Assembly: GCA_963517825.1 (NCBI GenBank)
Contig: CAUQGB010000001.1
Coordinates: 124,001 to 188,000 of the forward strand
DNA: 64,000 bases
Direction of reading: 5' to 3'
Source: Nanogingivalis sp963517825
GTDB lineage: Bacteria; Patescibacteriota; Saccharimonadia; Saccharimonadales; Saccharimonadaceae
Below the pieces are notes generated by a model that did no database searches, was not told where the DNA came from, and worked only from the letters and a program-made list of their open reading frames with translations. Every line of letters starts with the position of its first letter. The stretch's first letter is position 1. A program made the position numbers and the translations under genes. Below are positions 9,558-16,640 of the stretch, one piece after another.

Positions 9558-9650
9558 TTATTGTTCAATGTAGCGTTGCCATTCAGCAGGCACCACATCC
9601 ACCGCAATTATTTTCTTCCTTGAAGGAGGAAAATTGATTTTGATAGGCAT
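9558..9650 (-). CDS. Small ORF, 30 residues
   Basis: An ORF too short for usual gene callers. It begins MPIKINFPPSRKK and ends with EWQRYIEQ: a basic proline-containing N-terminus, a short hydrophobic IIAVDVV and a polar tail, with no signal peptide and no cysteine. AGGAG lies five nt before the ATG. Upstream is a near-consensus promoter (9739-9767), a leader of about 75 nt that can form a stem, and downstream a strong terminator, so this is a complete transcription unit. Function unknown; it could instead be a small RNA with an accidental ORF, but the well-placed ribosome binding site argues for translation. Confidence 0.6.
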   Translation of the reverse strand: MPIKINFPPSRKKIIAVDVVPAEWQRYIEQ

Positions 9651-9664
9651 GTGTTCTCCTTTTA

Positions 9665-9730
9665 TTCATGCAACTCACGCGCTCGACCGATTCCTTTATC
9701 TAATAAATTTTACACGTTTTTGCGCGAGCC
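9665..9730 (-). promoter_or_regulatory. Structured leader of the 30-aa ORF
   Basis: On the minus strand CTCGCGC near the start of the transcript can pair with GCGCGTGAG about 36 nt later, leaving one bulged base. The stem lies upstream of the ribosome binding site. These are the only GC-rich blocks in this intergenic region, so the pairing is likely meaningful; no known riboswitch class is recognised. Confidence 0.4.
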
Positions 9731-9738
9731 TATGAACT

Positions 9739-9767
9739 ATTCTATCAAAAAAAATAGTAAATGTCAA
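9739..9767 (-). promoter_or_regulatory. Promoter of the 30-aa ORF
   Basis: Consensus TTGACA (9762-9767), exactly 17-nt spacer ending in TGA, and TAGAAT (9739-9744). One of the best sigma-70-type promoters in the window. Confidence 0.75.
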
Positions 9768-9869
9768 GAAAACACGCTATTTTTATGATTTCTCCCAAAA
9801 ATCGCCTTAGCGCTTATACTTATATAATACATCATTATATACACAAGCGCAATAGCTTTTTTCGAATTT

Positions 9870-10457
9870 TTATAGCTTTTTAAAAATCGCCAGCGTCGCT
9901 TCAACCTCTTTAGAAATATTGTGTTTTTTACACCATTCATCAACTGCCTTCGAAGCTCCTGGTAAAGCTTGATTTCCATAGTCATCTACAACAACAATTG
10001 CACCACTTTCAAGATTGTTCCAAATTAAATTAAGCGGATCTAAAATTGAATCATAATAATCTCCGTCCAAAAAAGCAAAGCTAATTTTTTCAGGAATTTG
10101 CGTTTTCGAAAGCTGGTTAAACCAACCTTTTGTAATTTTTGGCATTTTTTTGATATTTGATTTACGCAAATTTGAAATTAATTGCTTTTTGCTAGCACAC
10201 AACTCACCTTTTTTAAAAACTTCGCCCAAAGAATTAATATCTTTCGAAGATTTTTCGGGCAAACCTTCAAATGAATCGTAGAGCCAAAGCGTTTTAGAAC
10301 TTCCCCATTTTTCAAGAGTTTTTGCTAAAAACACACTAGTTGTACCAACATAACATCCAAATTCCACAATATCGCCAAAAATTGCGCGAGTCTTTTCTAA
10401 CTCGCGCAAAATTACTTTAATCTCGCGTTCATCAACTTGATCACTTAATAACTTCAT
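9870..10457 (-). CDS. TylF/MycF-type SAM-dependent O-methyltransferase
   Basis: 195 residues with the Rossmann methyltransferase motif IVEFGCYVGTTS at 30-42, then LWLYDSFEGLP and the TylF-type metal-site region AFLDGDYYDSI ... VVVDDYG. TylF-family enzymes methylate sugar hydroxyls of macrolides or polysaccharides; a sugar or glycan substrate is plausible because envelope glycan genes are nearby, but this is inference. The ATG is 6 nt after TATAAT (10464-10469), so it is probably expressed from a leaderless message of its own, although it follows the arc operon by only 12 nt. Confidence 0.85.
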   Translation of the reverse strand: MKLLSDQVDEREIKVILRELEKTRAIFGDIVEFGCYVGTTSVFLAKTLEKWGSSKTLWLYDSFEGLPEKSSKDINSLGEVFKKGELCASKKQLISNLRKSNIKKMPKITKGWFNQLSKTQIPEKISFAFLDGDYYDSILDPLNLIWNNLESGAIVVVDDYGNQALPGASKAVDEWCKKHNISKEVEATLAIFKKL

Positions 10458-10469
10458 AGTTAAATTATA

Positions 10470-10898
10470 CTACGAACGCTTGATTGTACCAACAATATCA
10501 TAAGTTTCATCTTCACTCGCAGGAATAAACTCGCCTGAAACCTCAACTCCGTTTGAATTAGCTTCTCCGTAAAGATTTAAATTGCTTCCACCAGAAACAG
10601 CATATTTTTGGCCTTTAGAATCAACAACTCCAACTTTACATTTATCTGGATTCGAATTATCAGTTTTACCTTTTTTTGATGAAAGACAAACTACATTTCC
10701 TGAAATTGTTATATTTTTCGAAGACTGATTCTGATTTTTATTATTCGAAATATTTCGGTGGGCAACTGGTAGTGTAAAATCAAGAAGCTTCACAACAAAA
10801 CCTACTGCAAAAACTACAGCTACCAGTACAACAATTATTAAAATTGAGGTTAATTTTCGATGAAAAGATTCCTTTTGATATTTCGAAATCTGTTTCAT
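10470..10898 (-). CDS. Membrane-anchored extracytoplasmic protein, hypothetical
   Basis: 142 residues: a basic N-terminus, one transmembrane helix at about 17-42 (LTSILIIVVLVAVVFAVGFVV), an Asn/Ser/Gln-rich linker, then a beta-rich domain (ITISGNVVCL ... VGVVDSKGQKYAV ... VEVSGEFIPA) with two cysteines that could form a disulfide. The beta pattern resembles a small OB fold. It begins one base after the end of the arcD-like gene and is therefore the last gene of that operon. Role unknown. Confidence 0.7.
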   Translation of the reverse strand: MKQISKYQKESFHRKLTSILIIVVLVAVVFAVGFVVKLLDFTLPVAHRNISNNKNQNQSSKNITISGNVVCLSSKKGKTDNSNPDKCKVGVVDSKGQKYAVSGGSNLNLYGEANSNGVEVSGEFIPASEDETYDIVGTIKRS

Positions 10899-10899
10899 T

Positions 10900-12567
10900 C
10901 TATTTCAAGAATCCCATCACAACAATTACAACAAGGCTAATTAAAGTTAAAATAGCCATCAATGGAGCAGTTCTCTTAACCCAGTTTTTATAAGGAACGC
11001 CTGCAAGTGCTAAACCAGCCATTAATGATGCAATCGTAGGGGCAATCATATTAAGAAGTCCAGATGCAGTCGCAAATGCAACGACAGCAATTTCTTTGGT
11101 TGAACCAGCTAAATCTGCAACAGGAGCAATAATTGGCATTGTAGCCTCTGCTAAACCAGAAGATGATGGAATGATAAATGACATTGGGATATAGAAAATA
11201 TAAGCCAAAACACCAAATATCTGTGATGGAACTTTTCGAAGAAGTTCTTCACCCCAATAAACAATCGTATCTTGAATTCCACCAGCTTGCATTAAAACGC
11301 CAATCGCTGCGGCAACCGCAATAATTAAAGCAACACTCAATAAATCTGCCGAGCCAGCAAGGAAAGTGTTTGTTACAGAAACATCATCTTTTTTAAATTC
11401 CTCGTGATAAACAATTTTAATCATCAGTGCTGAAATTAAGAACAATGCTGAAATTTCATTAAAATACCAAGATCCAAATGGCACTGCATGCTCAAAGCCG
11501 AAGATCCTACCAACAACAGGTAAAGTTGCGAGCCACTCGTGCCAATCTTTAAAGAATGTTATATGTAGGTCTTCCCATGGAACAAGTGAGATCACCATCA
11601 GAAAGAATGTAAAGCCAAAAATTCCCATAACGAATTTTCTCTCAAGCGTAAATTCTGGAACTTTCGAAGCATCAATCGCCTTAACCGCTGGTTTTCCTTT
11701 CGAGTCTTCAGCATATTCACCATCTTTAACCCTAGAGGCATATCTCATCGTGAATATAATTGAAGCAATTAGGGATAATACTAAAATAATAAACTGAGGC
11801 AAAAGGATTTTTGGCAAATCTGCACCAGCAGCATTTGCAGCAATAATGGTTGAAAACGGATTCACTGTTGAAGCTAGAACTCCAGATCCAGCACCCAAGA
11901 CAATTACCATTACAGCAGTCATTGCATTGTAGCCAGCAGCGATCATAATTGGCACAATCAATGCATAAAATGCTACCGCTTCTTCTTGCATACCATAGGT
12001 TGTTCCACCAATTGCAAAAAGAGTCATCAAAACTGGAATAATCCATTTCTCCTTGCCCTTCATTTTTTTGAGCAAACCACCAATCGCAGAATCAAGCGCA
12101 CCGGTTTTCATTACTACACCTAAGAATCCACCAAGGATAAGCACAAACACAATTACATCGAGCTTGTTAGCCATTCCATAAATTGGCGACAAGAAGATAT
12201 CCCAAAACCCCTGTTTTAAATCAATGTAATAATCTTGGTTGTCTTTTTTGGCTTTTTCAAAATCTTTTGTGGCATTTTTATAGCCCCTACTTTCAGCATC
12301 AGAAGCTAAAATCTCATTTTTTGGATCTTTGACTTCTTCAACAACTTTTAATCGTTTTTCAGTTTGGATGTAACTGTTAGACTTAATACTTCCATCATCC
12401 AATCTTTCATAACGACCACTCGGCACAAGCCAAGTTAAACCAGCCATCAACGCAATAATGATAAACAAAACACTAAAAGCTGATGGTGATTTAAACATTT
12501 TTAACTTTTTCGAAATCTTATTAACCTTTTTTGAAGCAGTTTTTTCTGCTTTTTTCTTCATAGCCAT
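10900..12567 (-). CDS. YfcC-family carrier, probable arginine/ornithine exchanger
   Basis: 555-residue polytopic membrane protein of the YfcC/C4-dicarboxylate anaerobic carrier-like family, with about 12 hydrophobic segments. Seen: conserved GGFLGVVMKTGALDSAIGG, GTTYGMQEEAVAFY, a STVNPFSTIIAANAAG re-entrant-like stretch and IPSSSGLAEATMPIIAP near the C-terminus. In arginine deiminase loci of this kind the carrier is taken to import arginine and export ornithine; that assignment here rests on its position directly after arcA and arcB. The N-terminal 30 residues are unusually Lys-rich. A soluble-looking loop of about 50 residues follows the first helix. Confidence 0.85.
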   Translation of the reverse strand: MAMKKKAEKTASKKVNKISKKLKMFKSPSAFSVLFIIIALMAGLTWLVPSGRYERLDDGSIKSNSYIQTEKRLKVVEEVKDPKNEILASDAESRGYKNATKDFEKAKKDNQDYYIDLKQGFWDIFLSPIYGMANKLDVIVFVLILGGFLGVVMKTGALDSAIGGLLKKMKGKEKWIIPVLMTLFAIGGTTYGMQEEAVAFYALIVPIMIAAGYNAMTAVMVIVLGAGSGVLASTVNPFSTIIAANAAGADLPKILLPQFIILVLSLIASIIFTMRYASRVKDGEYAEDSKGKPAVKAIDASKVPEFTLERKFVMGIFGFTFFLMVISLVPWEDLHITFFKDWHEWLATLPVVGRIFGFEHAVPFGSWYFNEISALFLISALMIKIVYHEEFKKDDVSVTNTFLAGSADLLSVALIIAVAAAIGVLMQAGGIQDTIVYWGEELLRKVPSQIFGVLAYIFYIPMSFIIPSSSGLAEATMPIIAPVADLAGSTKEIAVVAFATASGLLNMIAPTIASLMAGLALAGVPYKNWVKRTAPLMAILTLISLVVIVVMGFLK

Positions 12568-12582
12568 TTCTTTCTCCTAAAA

Positions 12583-13572
12583 TTACAAAGTTAGAGCCAT
12601 CACTGCCTTAATAGTATGCATTCTATTTTCAGCTTCATCAAACACAATTGAAGCGTTTGAGTTGAAAACCTCGTCCGTAACTTCCATTTCTTTCAAGCCA
12701 TATTTTTCGAAAATTTCCTGACCAACTTTAGTGTTTAAGTCATGAAAAGCTGGCAAACAGTGCATAAATTTTACATTTGGGTTGCCCGTTGCGTGAAGAA
12801 GCGCAGTATTAACTTGGAATCCTCGAAGCTGATGAATTCGCTCTTCAAATTTATCTTCTTCACCCATTGAAACCCATACGTCAGTATAGATGAAATCTGC
12901 ACCATGAGCGGCACCATATAGATCATCTGTAATTGTGATTTTTGCACCAGTTTCATGTGCAATTTCACGACACTTTTCAACCAAAGCTTGGTCTGGATGA
13001 AGTTCATTTGGCGCAGCAATTCGAAAATCAACGCCCATTTTTGCAGCCCCGATCATCAAACTATTTGCCATATTATTTCGACCATCACCAACAAAAACCA
13101 ATTTAGCACCTTTCAAATAACCAAGATGTTCTTCCATAGTCATAAAGTCTGCCAAAATTTGAGTTGGGTGATACAAATCAGTTAGCCCATTCCAAACTGG
13201 AACACCAGCATATCTCGCAAGCTCCTCAACGGTTGAATGAGCAAATCCGCGAAATTCGATTCCATCAAATGATCGCCCAAGCACAATTGCCGTATCTTTA
13301 ACTGACTCTTTTTTACCCATTTGAATATCATCTTTGCCTAAAAATTCTGGGTGAATCCCTAAATCACGAGCTGCCACAGTAAAAGCAGTTCGAGTTCGGG
13401 TTGAAGTTTTTTCAAAAAGCAATGCAACTTGCTTACCTTCATGAATTTTGTGTGGAATTCCAGCACGTTTTAGACGTTTGTATTCGTGTGCTGTATCAAG
13501 CATTAGTCGAATTTCTTCCGGCTTAAAATCCAAAAGCGTTAAAAAGTTTCGACTCCTTAAGTTTAGTGCCAT
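12583..13572 (-). CDS. arcB: Ornithine carbamoyltransferase, catabolic
   Basis: Second step of arginine deimination: phosphorolysis of citrulline to ornithine and carbamoyl phosphate. Seen: 329 residues, carbamoyl phosphate site STRTRT at 57-62, HPTQ motif, the ornithine-side HCLPAFHD motif, and an insertion pattern matching the long catabolic type. It sits 3 nt after arcA and is followed by the exchanger, so the three are one operon. The product carbamoyl phosphate needs a carbamate kinase to yield ATP; none is encoded here. Confidence 0.96.
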   Translation of the reverse strand: MALNLRSRNFLTLLDFKPEEIRLMLDTAHEYKRLKRAGIPHKIHEGKQVALLFEKTSTRTRTAFTVAARDLGIHPEFLGKDDIQMGKKESVKDTAIVLGRSFDGIEFRGFAHSTVEELARYAGVPVWNGLTDLYHPTQILADFMTMEEHLGYLKGAKLVFVGDGRNNMANSLMIGAAKMGVDFRIAAPNELHPDQALVEKCREIAHETGAKITITDDLYGAAHGADFIYTDVWVSMGEEDKFEERIHQLRGFQVNTALLHATGNPNVKFMHCLPAFHDLNTKVGQEIFEKYGLKEMEVTDEVFNSNASIVFDEAENRMHTIKAVMALTL

Positions 13573-13575
13573 TTA

Positions 13576-14826
13576 TTAAATCTCCTCTCTCCAAATTGGC
13601 ATTGACATACATCGTGGACCTCCTCGACCGCGGCCAAGTTCGGCACCTTGAATCTCAATCACTTCAACACCAGCTTCGCGTAAAGCTTTATTTGTTACGT
13701 AGTTTCGATCATAAGTAACCACAACACCTGGTGCAATTGCTAGCGTATTTGAGCCATCATTCCATTGTTCACGAGCAGCGGCAATCGGATCACCATCTCC
13801 ACATTGAATCAAAGTTACATGGTCAAGACCCAGAACTTCTTCCAAGGTTTCTTTTAGATTTGTTCGGTGTGTAATTTTTGGCTGTCCTGGAATGCCAGAA
13901 TCTTCCAAAATATAAATGTTCAATTCGCCATCTTTATCTAGAATTTCAGGGTGAACTGTAAACTTATCTCGGTCAATCATTGTGAAAACAGTATCGAGGT
14001 GCATAAATGCGTGCGAAACTGGAATCTGAATCGCCAAGATTTTATTAAAGTCTGAAAATTCAAACAATTTCGAAGCAACTTTTTCGATTGCTTCAGGAGT
14101 TGTTCGTTGCGAAACGCCAATTGCCATTACATTCTTCGAAAGAACAAGCTCATCACCACCTTCCATATTGAATTTATTATAGCGATCAAACCAAACTGGC
14201 ACTTCTCCACCGGGAGTTTTAGCGGCAAAACGTGGGTGATAGCGCATAATATATTCCATAAACAAACTCTCGCGTCGGCGAGCTGGATATCGCATCTTAT
14301 TGATTGTCAAGCCATTTCCAACTGCTGCGGCTGGGTCACGAGTAAAGTAAAGATTTGGCATTGGGTCAAGTAAGAACGGATAGTCACTCTTAAAATAGTA
14401 ATTCAAATGTGACTTCTCGTCTTCATCGGTTTTAATTTCATCTTTTTTAATACCCGCCATAATTTTTCGAACCAATTCTAAAGGTTCAAACTCACCCAAA
14501 TAACGCATTAGAGCATGTGTAATATGTCGTTCCCCTTGTTTTGAAGCCCGAACAAAATCTGAAATAAATCGCCACTTAATTTCATCATTATAGAGCGATT
14601 CTGCTGCTAACTGATCGAGATAAAGAACTTCAACCCCCCGGCTTCGCAAAGTTTCAGCAAAAGCATCATGTTCCGCTTGCGCAACCTCTAAATATGGAAT
14701 ATCATCAAAAAGTAATTGCTCCAAATAATCCGGAGTCAACCCTTCAAGCTCTTTTCCTGGTCTATGTAAAATTACGGTTTTGAGTTTTCCGATTTCACTA
14801 TTAACCTGAATCGGTTTTTCACCCAT
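13576..14826 (-). CDS. arcA: Arginine deiminase
   Basis: Hydrolyses arginine to citrulline and ammonia, the first step of the ADI pathway. Seen: 416 residues, FTRDPAAAVG, EGGDELVLS, the HLDTVF motif with the catalytic histidine, and the nucleophile cysteine near residue 406 in GGPRCMSMP. The ATG follows GGGAGGG, and TGGTAAAAT about 40 nt upstream is the likely operon promoter. In host-associated Saccharibacteria this pathway is known to provide energy and ammonia; its scattered distribution in the phylum suggests acquisition by transfer. Confidence 0.97.
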   Translation of the reverse strand: MGEKPIQVNSEIGKLKTVILHRPGKELEGLTPDYLEQLLFDDIPYLEVAQAEHDAFAETLRSRGVEVLYLDQLAAESLYNDEIKWRFISDFVRASKQGERHITHALMRYLGEFEPLELVRKIMAGIKKDEIKTDEDEKSHLNYYFKSDYPFLLDPMPNLYFTRDPAAAVGNGLTINKMRYPARRRESLFMEYIMRYHPRFAAKTPGGEVPVWFDRYNKFNMEGGDELVLSKNVMAIGVSQRTTPEAIEKVASKLFEFSDFNKILAIQIPVSHAFMHLDTVFTMIDRDKFTVHPEILDKDGELNIYILEDSGIPGQPKITHRTNLKETLEEVLGLDHVTLIQCGDGDPIAAAREQWNDGSNTLAIAPGVVVTYDRNYVTNKALREAGVEVIEIQGAELGRGRGGPRCMSMPIWREEI

Positions 14827-14901
14827 ATTCCCTCCCTATATTTTATGTTTATGTTTTAATTTTACCATAAAGCTTAAGTTTTATCAAACGATTTAACTTT
14901 A

Positions 14902-14930
14902 TTGACTTTTTATTAGAAAAATTATATAAT
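14902..14930 (+). promoter_or_regulatory. Promoter of the Cys-tailed small protein
   Basis: TTGACT (14902-14907), 17-nt spacer, TATAAT (14925-14930). It lies divergent to arcA in a 136-nt intergenic region. Confidence 0.75.
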
Positions 14931-14962
14931 AATGACATCTTAGTACCTTGGAGGTGAAAATT

Positions 14963-15274
14963 ATGGTAAAAATTATGGTAACACACAAATTTCGTTCAAA
15001 AACCGTCAAGATGGATATTTCAGAAAACATACTTATCCACGCTGAAAATGGTGACGACTGGGCAATTCAAAGAATTTTCAAGATTTATTTAAAGTTGTGT
15101 CACTATCAAAGAGGTAATCTTCAATATAGAAGTATAAAATTCTGGAGAATTGAATCAGAAGCTCCTAAGCAAACTTTTGCGCATCGGGATAATCTTTCGG
15201 CCTGCGAAAGGGAAAATTGTTCATTCTGCGACAATGGACAATACGACAAATGTCCGAATAACCGTCATAGATGA
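14963..15274 (+). CDS. Small protein with sigma-like helix and Cys-rich tail
   Basis: 103 residues. The ATG at 14963 (MVKIMVTHKF) is chosen because GGAGGTG sits 6 nt before it; the longer frame from a TTG at 14948 would contain that binding site. The segment ILIHAENGDDWAIQRIFKIY resembles the A-x-x-GD-x-x-A-x-x-x-I/L-x-x-x-Y helix found in sigma-70 region 2-like and HTH_16 regulators. The tail CERENCSFCDNGQYDKC has four cysteines that could bind zinc. No signal peptide, so probably cytosolic. Own strong promoter and terminator between arcA and mscS. A regulatory role is only a guess. Confidence 0.7.
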   Translation: MVKIMVTHKFRSKTVKMDISENILIHAENGDDWAIQRIFKIYLKLCHYQRGNLQYRSIKFWRIESEAPKQTFAHRDNLSACERENCSFCDNGQYDKCPNNRHR

Positions 15275-15302
15275 AAACCCTTTCGAAAAGGGTTTTATTT
15301 TT
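15273..15302. terminator. Bidirectional terminator with TTTCGAAA core
   Basis: AAAACCC-TTTCGAAAA-GGGTTTT followed by ATTTTTTAA. It lies between convergent genes; the loop region is itself the palindrome that is enriched across the window. Confidence 0.8.
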
Positions 15303-16236
15303 TAACTTGTTTTATAGATGAATGCTTTTGGTGGCGAGTGCGAGCTTTTGAATTTTTCATTTTTGCGGTTATTCGATTTACATCATGAATAACCATTTGC
15401 GGATACGGCAAAACAATATCATTTTCATCAAAAGCTTTTTTAATTTCACGACGAAAAATTCCAGCTACATTCCATTGCTTACCAGCCTTCACTCTTCCTA
15501 AGCATTTAATTTCCATCGAGGAATCCAAGAATTTATTCACTCTCACAAATACGATTGGTTCAATAATATCTCTTTTCAGTTCTGGGTCTTCAAGCATTTT
15601 TAGGCCAACATTATTTATCACCTCTTCCAAAACATCGATATCCGTATCATACGAAACGCCAAACATTAAATTAACATTAGCATATTTAAAAGAAAGATTT
15701 GTTACAGCCTCACTTGCGCCATTTCGAATTGTATGGACCTTTCCATCAGCATCACGAACCTGAGTAATTCGTAAAGAAATATTTTCAACTTTCCCCGAAA
15801 TTAGCCTCCCAGCAACCATAATTTCGATTGTATCTCCAACTCGATATTGGTTCTCGCCTACGATGAAAAATCCTGCTAAAATATCACGAGTTGTTGTTTG
15901 AGCACCAAGACCAACCACGACACCAATCAAACCAGCACCTGTCATTAAAGATGCCACATTAACACCAATTGAACTAAGAAAATTTATAGCTGCGGTCATC
16001 CAGACAATAATATCAACTGTAGTTTTTGCAATTTTCGAAATTGTTTCATTTCTTTTTAAGCGTTCTTCGGAACGCTTTATTTTTTTAGTTTTCTTACGAA
16101 CGCTAAAAGCAAAATCGATAATTTTACGCGATAAAAAACTTGCAAAAACTGCAATAAGAATAATTGTGATTGGTTCAAACCAGTCGTAATCTAAAAATCC
16201 TGTTATAAATTTTTCGAAACTCTTAAAAATATCCAT
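15295..16236 (-). CDS. mscS: MscS-family mechanosensitive channel
   Basis: Small-conductance mechanosensitive channel that releases solutes on hypo-osmotic shock. Seen: about 313 residues, three transmembrane helices, the pore helix with Gly/Ala packing (SLMTGAGLIGVVVGLGAQTTTRDILAG), the beta domain (YRVGDTIEIMVAGR ... GKVENISLRIT) and a mixed alpha/beta C-terminal domain ending in a basic tail. Start is the ATG at 16236, or the adjoining GTG at 16239; TATAAT lies only 5 nt before the ATG. Monocistronic. Confidence 0.93.
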   Translation of the reverse strand: MDIFKSFEKFITGFLDYDWFEPITIILIAVFASFLSRKIIDFAFSVRKKTKKIKRSEERLKRNETISKIAKTTVDIIVWMTAAINFLSSIGVNVASLMTGAGLIGVVVGLGAQTTTRDILAGFFIVGENQYRVGDTIEIMVAGRLISGKVENISLRITQVRDADGKVHTIRNGASEAVTNLSFKYANVNLMFGVSYDTDIDVLEEVINNVGLKMLEDPELKRDIIEPIVFVRVNKFLDSSMEIKCLGRVKAGKQWNVAGIFRREIKKAFDENDIVLPYPQMVIHDVNRITAKMKNSKARTRHQKHSSIKQVKK

Positions 16237-16280
16237 CACTAATTATAATTAAAACATAAACATCTTAATTTTTCAATATT

Positions 16281-16640
16281 CTAATACCACAAAGTTAGAA
16301 TTGCATCATCAATCTTTCTCGCTTGCTCGTTTTGATTATTTTCGGCATAAAAATCTCGCTTTTTGACTAAAAAATCATGAACAGCTTTTTCATCACCGTA
16401 AAGATCCGAAATCTGTTTTTTAATAGAAATTGAACGCGCCTCGCCACCATCTGATTTAGTTAGCTTACCAGCTAAAACTAAATTATCTATATGCTTCGCT
16501 ACTGTCGCTACCGATTTATAGCCCATACCGCGAGCAATCTCACGATACGTTGGACTATAGCCAGTTTCTTCAATGAAAACCTCTATAAAATTTAATAATT
16601 CAATTTGTTTTTTAGTTAAACTAATTGCCACGGCTACCAT
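16281..16640 (-). CDS. LexA-like winged-helix protein lacking the S24 peptidase domain
   Basis: 119 residues. The first 65 match the LexA DNA-binding domain (LTKKQIELLNFIEVFIEETGYSPTYREIA...SVATVAKHIDNL...G.L), including the PTYREIA recognition region. The remaining 50 residues are charged and helical; there is no A-G cleavage site or Ser/Lys protease dyad, so it cannot self-cleave like LexA. It overlaps the end of the LCP gene by 20 nt from the ATG at 16640; a GTG at 16631 spaced better from GGTAGGG is an alternative start. Could regulate the polysaccharide operon or repair genes. Confidence 0.8.
   Translation of the reverse strand: MVAVAISLTKKQIELLNFIEVFIEETGYSPTYREIARGMGYKSVATVAKHIDNLVLAGKLTKSDGGEARSISIKKQISDLYGDEKAVHDFLVKKRDFYAENNQNEQARKIDDAILTLWY

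Noticed and set aside
9764..9985. 73-codon minus-strand ORF near the methyltransferase
   Set aside because: Frame-shifted shadow of the methyltransferase gene, which carries clear family motifs in its own frame.
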